DNA of 64,000 nt from Streptomyces sp. ISL-10 (GTDB taxonomy: Bacteria; Actinomycetota; Actinomycetes; Streptomycetales; Streptomycetaceae). The notes beneath the pieces are model-generated. The model made no database searches. It saw nothing but the letters and a program-made list of their open reading frames with translations, and was not told where the DNA came from. Below, one piece after another: positions 28,618 through 37,511 of this stretch (position 1 is its first letter; the number at the start of each line of letters is the position of its first letter). Location: NCBI RefSeq assembly GCF_018614575.1, contig NZ_JAGGOJ010000014.1:62001-126000 (forward strand), given 5' to 3'. Both the position numbers and the translations under genes were made by a program.

Positions 28618-28691
28618 GGGGGAACCTCTCGGCGGGGATTGCTTCTGGCTGCTTGCTGCTACTCGAACCCGATGACCTCTGAGCTAGAAGC

Positions 28692-28982
28692 TCAGTGGAT
28701 CTCGGGACGGAGGACCTTGGTCCGGAGGACCGACTCGTTCAGGTTCATCTGGCGGTCGAGCTCCTTGACGACCGCAGGCTCGGCCTGCAGGTCGATGACC
28801 GAGTAGATGCCCTCGGGCTTCTTCTTGATCTCGTAAGCGAGACGACGACGGCCCCAGGTGTCGACCTTCTCCACCTTTCCGTTGCCCTCACGGACGACGG
28901 AGAGGAAGTTCTCGATCAGCGGGGAGACAGCGCGCTCCTCGAGATCGGGGTCGAGGATGACCATCACCTCGTAGTGACGCAT
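28692..28982 (-). CDS. rpsF: Small ribosomal subunit protein bS6
   Basis: 96-residue S6, partner of S18 in the 30S platform. [19 protein letters not shown] start and [12 protein letters not shown] segment are diagnostic. First gene of the operon; ATG 28982 has a strong AGGAGGTGGG about 6 nt upstream. No acidic C-terminal glutamate tail. Confidence 0.97.
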   Translation of the reverse strand: MRHYEVMVILDPDLEERAVSPLIENFLSVVREGNGKVEKVDTWGRRRLAYEIKKKPEGIYSVIDLQAEPAVVKELDRQMNLNESVLRTKVLRPEIH

Positions 28983-29252
28983 GTGGAACCCACCTCCTTT
29001 GGACTCAGCGGCCACGGTCGTTCCGTGGCAGGAGGGTCGTGATGCGTGAGCAACGGTATCCGCCGCCACTGACAATCCCCCTCGACGAGGGGTGATCGCG
29101 TCCTGGCCTGGGCAGACACCGGTGCAGACCGTACAGACTACCCGCAGACCGGCTTCCGGTTGAAATCCGGCGGCGGATGGCCGCAATCTGTACGCATCGG
29201 GTGCGCGCGGCGCTACGATGCGCCGCCTTCCGGCACAGCCAGGAGGTGCCTC

Positions 29253-29567
29253 ATGGCACATGCAATGCGACGACGGTCCCCCGCCTCTCTCCTCGCCACG
29301 GACGGCAAGCCTCATCCGCTTCAGGACACCCTGATGGCGGTCACTCTGGCCCTCGGCGCCATCGCATTCGTCTCGGCGATGTTCCACCACCTCCACCTGC
29401 TGAGCTCATGGACCGGCCTGGTGGGCATCTTCACGGGCGGGTACGGACAGTTCATCTCGGCGACCACCCGTGAGCGCTTCCTGCTGATCATCGGGCTGGG
29501 GGCATCGGCTGTGGGCTTCTTCCTCGGCATGGCCCACGGCGGACTCTTCGGCGGGGTCCTCGGTTAG
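29253..29567 (+). CDS. Small membrane protein, three hydrophobic helices
   Basis: 104-residue protein with hydrophobic segments at roughly residues 28-45, 52-68 and 76-98 and a basic N-terminus. Function not recognised. ATG 29253 is supported by AGGAGG 6 nt upstream. It is divergent from rpsF and followed by a strong terminator, so it is probably a single-gene transcript. Conserved at this place in streptomycetes, as far as gene order suggests. Confidence 0.75.
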   Translation: MAHAMRRRSPASLLATDGKPHPLQDTLMAVTLALGAIAFVSAMFHHLHLLSSWTGLVGIFTGGYGQFISATTRERFLLIIGLGASAVGFFLGMAHGGLFGGVLG

Positions 29568-29581
29568 AACACGCCGCATAG

Positions 29582-29607
29582 GGAGCGGGCCGCGTCCGGC
29601 CCGCTCC
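29582..29607 (+). terminator. Terminator after the small membrane protein gene
   Basis: GGAGCGGGCCG at 29582-29592 pairs perfectly with CGGCCCGCTCC at 29597-29607 across a 4-nt loop. Confidence 0.8.
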
Positions 29608-29708
29608 TGCGTACAGCCATTCGGGCCGCTTCCTGAGCGCAGTAGGCTTCGGCGCGAGAGCCGGAGCCCCTGTACCCATGGGGACACACCTGCCGAGGAG
29701 CGCCCCGC

Positions 29709-30827
29709 ATGAGCCTGACCCTGAGGACCATCAGCCGTGAGCAGCATCTGGCGTACATCCAGAGCCTGCCCTCGGCCAGTCACTGCCAGGTCCCGGCGTG
29801 GGCGGACGTGAAGACCGAGTGGCGCTCGGAGAACCTGGGCTGGTTCGACAAGAACGGCGACCTCGTCGGCGCGGGCCTGGTGCTCTACCGGCAGCTGCCC
29901 AAGATCAAGCGGTATCTCGCGTACCTCCCCGAGGGGCCGGTCATCAACTGGTACGCCCCGAACCTGGACGACTGGCTGCAGCCCATGCTGGCGCACCTGA
30001 AGAACCAGGGCGCCTTCTCCGTGAAGATGGGCCCGCCCGTCGTCATCCGCCGCTGGGACGCCCCCGCGATCAAGGCGGGCATCCAGGACCCGGACGTCAA
30101 GCGGCTGCGTGACGTGGAGGCCACCCACATCGAGCCGCGTGCCTTCGAGGTCGCCGACCGGCTGCGCAAGATGGGCTGGCAGCAGGGCGAGGACGGCGGC
30201 GCGGGCTTCGGCGACGTACAGCCGCGGTACGTCTATCAGGTGCCGCTGGCCAACCGGTCGCTGGACGATGTTCTGAAGGGCTTCAACCAGCTGTGGCGCC
30301 GCAACATCAAGAAGGCCGAGAAGGCCGGTGTCGAGGTCGTCCAGGGCCGCTACGAGGACCTCGCCGAATGGCAGCGCCTGTACGAGATCACGGCGGAGCG
30401 GGACCGCTTCCGGCCGCGCCCGCTGTCGTACTTCCAGCGCATGTGGACCGTCCTGAACAACGAGGACCCCAACCGCATGCGGCTGTACTTCGCACGGCAC
30501 AACGGCGTGAACCTTTCGGCGGCGACCATGCTCGTCGTCGGCGGACACGTCTGGTACTCCTATGGCGCCTCGGACAACATCGGCCGCGAGGTCCGGCCCT
30601 CGAACGCGATGCAGTGGCGGATGCTGCGCGACGCCTACGCCATGGGCGCGACGGTCTACGACCTGCGGGGCATCAGCGACTCGCTCGACGAGACGGATCA
30701 CCTGTTCGGCCTGATCCAGTTCAAGGTCGGCACCGGCGGCGAGGCTGTCGAGTACGTCGGTGAGTGGGACTTCCCGCTCAACAAGCTGCTCCACAAGGCG
30801 CTGGACATCTATATGTCGCGCCGCTGA
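29709..30827 (+). CDS. femX: FemX-type peptidoglycan bridge aminoacyltransferase
   Basis: 372-residue Fem-family protein that transfers an amino acid from tRNA to the lysine or diaminopimelate side chain of lipid II; in Streptomyces the bridge is one glycine and FemX adds it. It has the two-lobed GNAT-like fold without the long coiled-coil arm of staphylococcal Fem proteins. Visible: SLPSASHCQVPAWADVK at the start, LWRRNIKKAEKAGVEV in the middle, and YDLRGISDSLDETDHLFGL near the end. ATG 29709. Followed after 103 bp by an alanine-racemase-like gene on the same strand. Confidence 0.9.
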   Translation: MSLTLRTISREQHLAYIQSLPSASHCQVPAWADVKTEWRSENLGWFDKNGDLVGAGLVLYRQLPKIKRYLAYLPEGPVINWYAPNLDDWLQPMLAHLKNQGAFSVKMGPPVVIRRWDAPAIKAGIQDPDVKRLRDVEATHIEPRAFEVADRLRKMGWQQGEDGGAGFGDVQPRYVYQVPLANRSLDDVLKGFNQLWRRNIKKAEKAGVEVVQGRYEDLAEWQRLYEITAERDRFRPRPLSYFQRMWTVLNNEDPNRMRLYFARHNGVNLSAATMLVVGGHVWYSYGASDNIGREVRPSNAMQWRMLRDAYAMGATVYDLRGISDSLDETDHLFGLIQFKVGTGGEAVEYVGEWDFPLNKLLHKALDIYMSRR

Positions 30828-30930
30828 GGACGCCGCGGACCGCTCCGGCGGTGCGAACAACTCCGTAGTCTGTGAAGTCTCGTACCTGTCTTCGATACAC
30901 CGCAGCCACCAGAAAGGTTCCGGGCCGGTC

Positions 30931-31962
30931 ATGGCGCTCTCCCTCTACGTAGACACCGCGCGCTGGCGGGCGCACCAGAAGTCCGTGATCGACCAGTTCC
31001 CCGGCCTCGTACCTGTCTGCAAGGGCAACGGCTACGGCTTCGGCCACGAGCGGCTCTCCGACGAGGCCGCGCGCTTCGGAGCCGACATGCTGGCGGTCGG
31101 CACGACCTACGAGGCGGCGCGGATCAAGGACTGGTTCGGGGGCGACCTGCTGGTCCTCACGCCGTTCCGGCGCGGTGAGGAGCCCGTGCCGCTGCCGGAC
31201 CGCGTGATCCGCTCGGTGTCCTCGGTGGACGGTGTGCACGCCCTGGTGGGTGCGCGGGTCGTCATCGAGTGCATGAGCTCGATGAAGCGTCACGGCATCA
31301 CCGAGCAGGAGCTCGGACAGCTGCACGCCGCGATCGAGGACGTGCGGCTGGAGGGCTTCGCGCTGCATCTGCCGCTCGACCGCACGGACGGCTCGGACGC
31401 CGTCGAGGAGGTCATCGGCTGGATGGACCGGCTGCGCGCCGCCCGACTGCCGCTGCACTCCATGTTCGTCAGCCACCTGCGCGCGGACGAACAGGCGCGG
31501 CTGCAGCAGCAGTTCCCGCAGACCCGGTTCCGGGCGCGGATCGGCACCCGTCTGTGGCTCGGCGACCACGAGGCGACGGAGTACCGCGGAGCGGTCCTGG
31601 ACGTGACCCGGGTGTCCAAGGGGGACCGTTTCGGCTACCGGCAGCAGAAGGCCGCGTCCGACGGCTGGCTGGTCGTCGTCGCCGGCGGCACGTCGCACGG
31701 CGTGGGGCTGGAGGCCCCCAAGGCCATGCACGGGGTGATGCCGCGTGCCAAGGGCGTGGCCCGCGCCGGTCTGGCGACGGTGAACCGCAACCTGTCGCCC
31801 TTCGTGTGGGCGGGCAAGCAGCGCTGGTTCGCGGAACCGCCGCACATGCAGGTGTCGATCCTGTTCGTGCCCTCGGACGCCGAGGAGCCCAGGGTCGGCG
31901 ACGAGCTGGTCGCCCACCTGCGGCACACCACCACCCAGTTCGACCGCATCGTCGACCGCTAG
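30931..31962 (+). CDS. Alanine-racemase-like PLP protein lacking the expected catalytic tyrosine
   Basis: 343-residue protein with the alanine racemase barrel followed by a beta domain. The PLP lysine is Lys31 in PVCKGNGYGFG. In true alanine racemases the second acid/base is a tyrosine in a GYxDG block of the C-terminal domain; here the equivalent place reads VVAGGTSHGVG, and the MDQ motif near the end is also absent. Racemase activity is therefore doubtful. Its position right behind femX suggests a role in cell-wall building. ATG 30931 chosen; AAAGG lies 15 nt upstream. Confidence 0.8.
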   Translation: MALSLYVDTARWRAHQKSVIDQFPGLVPVCKGNGYGFGHERLSDEAARFGADMLAVGTTYEAARIKDWFGGDLLVLTPFRRGEEPVPLPDRVIRSVSSVDGVHALVGARVVIECMSSMKRHGITEQELGQLHAAIEDVRLEGFALHLPLDRTDGSDAVEEVIGWMDRLRAARLPLHSMFVSHLRADEQARLQQQFPQTRFRARIGTRLWLGDHEATEYRGAVLDVTRVSKGDRFGYRQQKAASDGWLVVVAGGTSHGVGLEAPKAMHGVMPRAKGVARAGLATVNRNLSPFVWAGKQRWFAEPPHMQVSILFVPSDAEEPRVGDELVAHLRHTTTQFDRIVDR

Positions 31963-32008
31963 GACAGGCCCTGCTGCCCGGCATTCGCCGGCGCTCGCAG
32001 CGGCGCCG

Positions 32009-33577
32009 TCACGCGGGCGGCTGCGGCCCCGTGCTCTGCGCCGTACCGGCCGGAGTGCCCCATTCCACGCGAGGTCCCTCCACGGCGGGCGCGGCATGCC
32101 GCCGCGGCCGCGCCGCCCGCCCCAGGACGAACACGTCCCCGGCCCCGTCGAGCACTCCGCCCGACGGATCGTCCGACCCGTCCGTTCGCACCACGTCGCG
32201 GTCCGGCATGAGGATGTCCCGCACGATGACGGCGCACAGGTAGAGCGTGCCCAGCAGGTGCACGGCGATGGCGACCTGGTAGCCCTCGGGCGGCAGCCCC
32301 TGGTGCTTCTCGCTGGTCGTGTACGCCAGATACATCCAGATCCCGAGGAAGTACAGGACCTCGCAGGCCTGCCAGACGAGGAAGTCCCGCCAGCGCGGCC
32401 GGGCCAGCGCGGCGAGCGGAATCAGCCACAGCACGTACTGCGGTGAGTAGACCTTGTTGGTGAGGACGAACACCGCGACGACCAGGAACGCGAGCTGCGC
32501 GAACCGGGGGCGGCGCGGCGCGGTCAGCGTGAGCAGGGCGATGCCGGCGCACGCGAGGAGCGTCAGCACCATCGCGTACGTGTTGACCGTCTCCGCCTCG
32601 ATCGACTCACCGGTGCGCTGGGTGATGATCAGCCAGAACGAACCGAAGTCGACCGGCCGCTCCTGGCTGAAGGCGTAGAACTTCTTCCACCCCTCCGGTG
32701 CGAGCAGCATGACCGGGACGTTGACCACGAGCCACGCCGCCACCGCCCCGAAGGCCGCCGTGAGGAACGCCCGCCACCTGCCCGCGCGCCAGCAGAGCAC
32801 CAGCAGCGGCCCGAGCAGCAGGAACGGGTAGAACTTGGCGGCCGTCGCCAGTCCGATGAGGATGCCGGCGGCGAGCACCCGGCTGCGCGACCACATCAGC
32901 ATCGCCGAGGCGGTGAGGGCCACGGCCAGCAGGTCCCAGTTGATCGTCGCCGTCAGCGCGAAGGCGGGGGCCAGGGCGACGAGCAGCGCGTCCCAGGGCC
33001 GGCGGCGGTGCGTGCGCGTGACGCAGACGGCGATGACCGCGGCGCAGACCATCAGCATGCCCGCGTTGATCATCCAGTACAGCTGCTCGCGCTGCATCAT
33101 GTCGTCACCGGCGAGGCCCAGCCAGGAGGCGACGTCGGCGACCCAGGACGCGACCTGCATGAACAGGCCGGTGAGCACCGGGTACTCGAGGTACTCCATG
33201 TCGCCGGGCAGCCGGTCGAAATAGGGAATGCGCCCGTCGGCGAATCCGCGGCCGAGATACAGATGCGGGATGTCCGAGTAGCAGGCGTGTGTGTACTGCG
33301 AACTGGTGCCCCTGAACCAGGCCCAGTTGTAGCAGGGCAGCTTCTGCACCATGCCGAGCGCGAACATGCCGATGGCCACCAGGGCAATGACGCGTACGGG
33401 CGTGAGAGGACCGTTGCCGCCGCGCTGTGCCCAGCGGCCCGCCGGGCCGCCGATCAGCTCGCTGCCGGCCGCGGCGATCCTGTCGCGCCGGGTGGGGCGC
33501 ACATCAGGACTGTCCCGCCGTGCGGGCAGTCCACCGCGGCGGTCCTCGTTCACGCTCGTCTCTTCTGCGCTGGGCAT
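32009..33577 (-). CDS. GT87-type polyprenol-phosphate-mannose-dependent transferase
   Basis: 522-residue integral membrane glycosyltransferase with about ten helices, of the DUF2029/GT87 (PimE/AftA-like) type that uses a lipid-linked sugar donor on the outer face of the membrane. Visible: CYSDIPHLYLGRGFADGRIPYFD in the first extracytoplasmic loop with acidic residues typical of the active site, and ATAAKFYPFLLLGPL in the middle. C-terminal ~60 residues are disordered. Start chosen at ATG 33577 because AGG lies 9-11 nt upstream; ATG 33586 is also possible. Downstream of the class A PBP gene on the same strand, 125 bp apart. Confidence 0.82.
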   Translation of the reverse strand: MPSAEETSVNEDRRGGLPARRDSPDVRPTRRDRIAAAGSELIGGPAGRWAQRGGNGPLTPVRVIALVAIGMFALGMVQKLPCYNWAWFRGTSSQYTHACYSDIPHLYLGRGFADGRIPYFDRLPGDMEYLEYPVLTGLFMQVASWVADVASWLGLAGDDMMQREQLYWMINAGMLMVCAAVIAVCVTRTHRRRPWDALLVALAPAFALTATINWDLLAVALTASAMLMWSRSRVLAAGILIGLATAAKFYPFLLLGPLLVLCWRAGRWRAFLTAAFGAVAAWLVVNVPVMLLAPEGWKKFYAFSQERPVDFGSFWLIITQRTGESIEAETVNTYAMVLTLLACAGIALLTLTAPRRPRFAQLAFLVVAVFVLTNKVYSPQYVLWLIPLAALARPRWRDFLVWQACEVLYFLGIWMYLAYTTSEKHQGLPPEGYQVAIAVHLLGTLYLCAVIVRDILMPDRDVVRTDGSDDPSGGVLDGAGDVFVLGRAARPRRHAAPAVEGPRVEWGTPAGTAQSTGPQPPA

Positions 33578-33611
33578 GGTGCACATCCTGCCGTAAGGGT
33601 CGGTGCACGGA

Positions 33612-33675
33612 GAGGGCCGCCGTCCCTGGCGGGCACAGGCGCGGGGCGCTGCGCATGCCGGGTACGGCGGCCCTC
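33612..33675 (-). terminator. Long-loop hairpin between PBP gene and GT87 gene
   Basis: GAGGGCCGCCGT at 33612-33623 pairs perfectly with ACGGCGGCCCTC at 33664-33675; the 40-nt loop is itself GC-rich. It may attenuate transcription between the two genes. Confidence 0.45.
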
Positions 33676-33702
33676 GGGCGTTGCCGGACCTACGAGCAGG
33701 GG

Positions 33703-36363
33703 CTATTCGGTGCCGTCGGAGCCTCCGATGAAGCCTCCGCCGTTACCGCCGCCGTTGCCGTTGGCTCCTCCGCTGTCGGTGCCCGGTGACATCGAGGGAC
33801 TTGAGGTGATCCCGCCGTTGTCGCCGCCCTGGTCGGTGCCGCTGTTGGCGCCGCCGGTGGGCTCGCAGGTCCAGTCCTCCCACGGGTTGCAGGACGCCGA
33901 GGGCTCGGGGCTCGTCGAGGGGCTCTCCGAGGGGCTCGAGGAGGGGGACTGGGACGGGCTCGAGGACGGCGTGTTGCTGGGCGTCGGCTTGGGACTGACG
34001 GCGCCGCCGCCCCAGACGGCCTCACCGTCGAGCTCCTCCGGCTCGTCGAACTCGATGACCTTGGCTTTCTTGAGCGCCTCGGACATGTACGTCTGCCAGA
34101 TCTGGGACGGGAAGGACGAACCGTGGATCGTGTCCCGGCCACCGGTGCCGTACATCTTCTCGAACACGCGCTTCTTGCCGCTCTTCTCGTCGTCGTCGAG
34201 GCGGTACATGTCGATGGCGGTCGACAGCTGCGGGGTGTAGCCGACGAACCACGCGGACTTGTTGTCGTCGGTGGTACCGGTCTTGCCGGCGACCTGACGG
34301 CCGGGGAGGCGCGCGTTCTTACCCGTGCCGTCCTCGTCGTCGACGACGTCGCGGAGCACATCCGTCACATTGGTGGCGACGGCCTTGGTGAAGACCGTAT
34401 CGACCTCCTCCTCGTGCTTGTAGATCGTCTGGCCCCTGTGCTCGACGGAGGTCACGGAGTACGGGTCGCGCTGCTTTCCGTTGGCCGCGAAGGTGCCGTA
34501 GGCGCCGGCCATACGGATGGCGCTGGGGTCCGAGATACCGAGGGAGAACGAGGGGACGTTCGACTTGACCAGGCTGGATTCGAGCAGACCTGCGTCGACG
34601 GCCGCCTGACGAACCTGCGGGATGCCGACGTCCATGCCGAGCTGCACGAACGGTGAGTTGGCCGAGTGGATCATGGCCTCGCGCAGGCTGATGTTCTTGA
34701 ACGACTCGTCACCGTCGTTGCGCTGGAGCCACTCCTGGCCCTTCTCGTTGCGCCAGATCGAGCCGTCGTAGTTCTTGATCTTGAGCTTGTTGGCACCGTT
34801 GTACCGGCTCTTGTCCGGGTCGACGATGGTGCGCTCATCGCGCCCCTGCTCGGAGCCGAGGTCGGGGTCGCGTACGCCGTCCCGCATCGCGGCGGCCAGG
34901 ACGAAGGGCTTGAACGTCGATCCGACCTGGGCACCGGTCGCGTCGGCGTTGTTGGTGAAGTGCTTCGTCGCGTCCGCGCCGCCGTAGATCGCAACGATCT
35001 TCCCGGTCCCCGGCTCCACGGATGCGCCGCCGAACTGGACGTGGGTGTCCGTCTTCGGCCGCTCCTCGGGGTCGATGTGCTTCTTGTAGATCTCTTTGAT
35101 GGAGGCCTCGAGAGCGTTGACCTTCGTCTTGTCGAAGGTCGTGTGGATCTCGTAGCCGCCCTGCGCCAGCTTCTTCTCGGTCATCCCCTCGTATTTGTTG
35201 AGGAAGTTGGCCTTGGCCAGGTCCACCAGGTAGCCGATCTGCCCACTGAGCTGGGCGTTCTTCTTCGGCTTCTGCGGATTGGGGAACTCCGTGTACTTGG
35301 CGCGCTCCTCTGCCTCGAGGTGGCCGTCCTTGACCATCTCGTCGAGGATCCAGCGCCAGCGCTTCTCGGCTCGGTCCCTGTTGGCCGCCGGCTTCGCCCT
35401 TGAGTCGATCTCCGTGGCACCCGCCGGGTCGTAGTACGTCGCGCCCTTGAGGAGCGTGGCGAGGAACGCGCACTCGCTCGCGTTCAGCTTCTCGGCGTCC
35501 TTGTTGTAGTACGTGCGGGCCGCGGCCTGGATGCCGTAGGCACCCCGCCCGTAGTACGAGGTGTTCAGGTAGCCCTTCATGATGTCGGGCTTGTCCATCT
35601 CGCTGTCGATCTTGATGGAGATGAACAGCTCCTGGAACTTGCGGCTCAGGGTCTGGTTCTGGTCATCCAGCCGCGCGTTCTTCACGTACTGCTGGGTGAT
35701 GGTGGAGCCACCCTGGGTCTCCTGGCCCTTGGCCATGTTGAACAGAGCACGAGCGATACCCATCGGGTCGATGCCCGAGTCCTGCTCGAACGTCTTGTTC
35801 TCCGCGGAGATCACGGCGTCCTGCATCGCCCGCGGGATCTGGTCGATGCCGACGATCTGGCGGTTGATCTCGCCACCCGTGGCGGCCATCTGGGAGCCGT
35901 CGGCCCAGTAGTAGACGTTGTTCTGGGCCGTGGCCGCCTCCGCCTCCTTGGGGATGACGACCATGCTGTACGCGATGGCCGCAGCCACGGTCAGCAGCCC
36001 GAGGAAGCCGATGCACAGCCCCGCGACGAGCTTCCACGACGGCACCCAGCGCCGCCATCCGTACTTGTTGTGGCGCGGGTAGTCGATCAGCCGCTTCTTG
36101 CCGGGAGCCCCTCCGGCTCCGGCACGTCGCCCGCCGCCGGCAGCGGCGGCCTCCGGGGCGCCACGCCTGCGACTGCCGCCCCGCTGGGCAGCGCGCCGGG
36201 CCTCGGCCCGGCTGCCGTAGGCGCGCTCTTCGCCGTGGGACGCGGGGGCTGACGGGGCAGCCCGATCATGTGCTCCGCGGCGGCCGGAAGGCTGGGCGGC
36301 GCGTCGGGCCGCGGCGCGTCCGCCACCCTGCGGCTGTGGCGGTTTGCGTCGGTGCTCGCTCAT
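33703..36363 (-). CDS. Class A penicillin-binding protein (transglycosylase/transpeptidase)
   Basis: 886-residue bifunctional peptidoglycan synthase. A ~110-residue basic cytoplasmic leader precedes one membrane helix (residues ~112-135). The GT51 transglycosylase domain carries AENKTFEQDSGID and QGGSTITQQYVKN; the usual histidine after the second glutamate region reads aspartate. The transpeptidase domain carries the active-site STFK (GSTFKPF), SAN (HSANSP) and KTGT (AGKTGTTDD). The C-terminal ~110 residues are a Ser/Pro- then Gly/Asn-rich extracellular tail. ATG 36363 is chosen for GAGGAG 10 nt upstream and the MSEHRRKPP start. Confidence 0.93.
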   Translation of the reverse strand: MSEHRRKPPQPQGGGRAAARRAAQPSGRRGAHDRAAPSAPASHGEERAYGSRAEARRAAQRGGSRRRGAPEAAAAGGGRRAGAGGAPGKKRLIDYPRHNKYGWRRWVPSWKLVAGLCIGFLGLLTVAAAIAYSMVVIPKEAEAATAQNNVYYWADGSQMAATGGEINRQIVGIDQIPRAMQDAVISAENKTFEQDSGIDPMGIARALFNMAKGQETQGGSTITQQYVKNARLDDQNQTLSRKFQELFISIKIDSEMDKPDIMKGYLNTSYYGRGAYGIQAAARTYYNKDAEKLNASECAFLATLLKGATYYDPAGATEIDSRAKPAANRDRAEKRWRWILDEMVKDGHLEAEERAKYTEFPNPQKPKKNAQLSGQIGYLVDLAKANFLNKYEGMTEKKLAQGGYEIHTTFDKTKVNALEASIKEIYKKHIDPEERPKTDTHVQFGGASVEPGTGKIVAIYGGADATKHFTNNADATGAQVGSTFKPFVLAAAMRDGVRDPDLGSEQGRDERTIVDPDKSRYNGANKLKIKNYDGSIWRNEKGQEWLQRNDGDESFKNISLREAMIHSANSPFVQLGMDVGIPQVRQAAVDAGLLESSLVKSNVPSFSLGISDPSAIRMAGAYGTFAANGKQRDPYSVTSVEHRGQTIYKHEEEVDTVFTKAVATNVTDVLRDVVDDEDGTGKNARLPGRQVAGKTGTTDDNKSAWFVGYTPQLSTAIDMYRLDDDEKSGKKRVFEKMYGTGGRDTIHGSSFPSQIWQTYMSEALKKAKVIEFDEPEELDGEAVWGGGAVSPKPTPSNTPSSSPSQSPSSSPSESPSTSPEPSASCNPWEDWTCEPTGGANSGTDQGGDNGGITSSPSMSPGTDSGGANGNGGGNGGGFIGGSDGTE

Positions 36364-36656
36364 CGAACGACTACTCCTCGGGCAGGCGAGACGCCTGGAA
36401 GCGGCAGTTGAGTTCCGGTCCCCCCGAAATGGATACGGACCAGCTCCCTGGCAGAGCTCATCCGCGGTGCATCCACGGCGATGACGCGCAGGGGCGTCAC
36501 ATGGTTCCCAGTGGTCTGCATGCCGCACAGACTACGCACGGTCAAAACCCCCGAGCGCTGAAGTTCACCCCATATCAGGCAACTGACCACCACCGAATTG
36601 ATGATGTGACGCCGCTCACGATGACCCCTCTTGTCGCATGCGGAGGTCCGCTCTAT

Positions 36657-36689
36657 CGTGCTGATGTATCGAGTCGATACATCAGCACG
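36657..36689. promoter_or_regulatory. 33-bp palindromic operator upstream of padR-type gene
   Basis: CGTGCTGATGTATCGA at 36657-36672 and its exact complement TCGATACATCAGCACG at 36674-36689 flank a single G. The core ATGTAT-N7-ATACAT fits known PadR operators. It lies 46 bp before the padR-type start, in the 372-bp gap between that gene and the divergent PBP gene, so autoregulation is likely and control of the PBP gene is possible. Confidence 0.82.
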
Positions 36690-36735
36690 ACACATCGGAT
36701 GTGCATACGGGCACCGACGGGCAAGGGAGGCGGCA

Positions 36736-37452
36736 GTGAGCAGACGCTCAGGCATCCTTGAGTTCGCCGTCCTCGGTCTGCTCCGCGAAGCCCCGATGCA
36801 CGGGTACGAGCTGCGCAAGCGGCTCAACACCTCGCTGGGAATCTTCCGGGCCTTCAGCTACGGAACCCTCTACCCCTGCCTCAAGACGCTGGTCGCCAAC
36901 GGCTGGTTGATCGAGGAACCGGGAAACGCACCCGAGGACGCCCTCGCCGCATCACTGGCGGGGCGCCGCGCCAAGATCGTCTATCGGCTGACGGCGGAAG
37001 GCAAGGAGCACTTCGAGGAGCTGCTCTCGCACACCGGCCCCGACACCTGGGAGGACGAGCACTTCGCAGCGCGTTTCGCCTTCTTCGGGCAGACGGAGCG
37101 CGAGGTGCGGATGCGGGTCCTGGAGGGTCGCCGCAGCCGGCTGGAGGAGCGCCTGGAGAAAATGCGCGCCTCTCTCGCCCGCACCCGTGAGCGCCTCGAC
37201 GACTACACGCTCGAACTGCAGCGGCACGGCATGGAGTCCGTGGAGCGCGAAGTGCGCTGGCTGAACGAGCTGATCGAGAGCGAGCGGGCAGGGCGGGATC
37301 AGCGACGGCCCTCCCCCGAGAGCACCGCTCAGCAGGACAACACATCAGGAGCGACGGGCGGCCTGCCCCGGCGTCAGGGCAGCGAGTCTTCCGGAGGGAC
37401 ACCTCCCAACGGCTCCACCCCGCCGGATCCGTCCGACGACACCGCCAAGTGA
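36736..37452 (+). CDS. PadR-family transcriptional regulator
   Basis: 238-residue regulator. The PadR winged helix covers residues ~5-85 ([38 protein letters not shown]), a long C-terminal dimer helix pair covers ~100-190 ([23 protein letters not shown] and on), and the last ~45 residues are disordered. GTG 36736 is chosen because GGGAGG lies 6 nt upstream. An excellent palindrome precedes it. Its stop is 59 bp before ino1 on the same strand, so it may be co-transcribed with and control ino1. Confidence 0.9.
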   Translation: MSRRSGILEFAVLGLLREAPMHGYELRKRLNTSLGIFRAFSYGTLYPCLKTLVANGWLIEEPGNAPEDALAASLAGRRAKIVYRLTAEGKEHFEELLSHTGPDTWEDEHFAARFAFFGQTEREVRMRVLEGRRSRLEERLEKMRASLARTRERLDDYTLELQRHGMESVEREVRWLNELIESERAGRDQRRPSPESTAQQDNTSGATGGLPRRQGSESSGGTPPNGSTPPDPSDDTAK

Positions 37453-37511
37453 GGCCCTGCGCTCCGCAGGGTTTCATCCGGAATACCGAGATCACACAGG
37501 GAGCAACCGGA

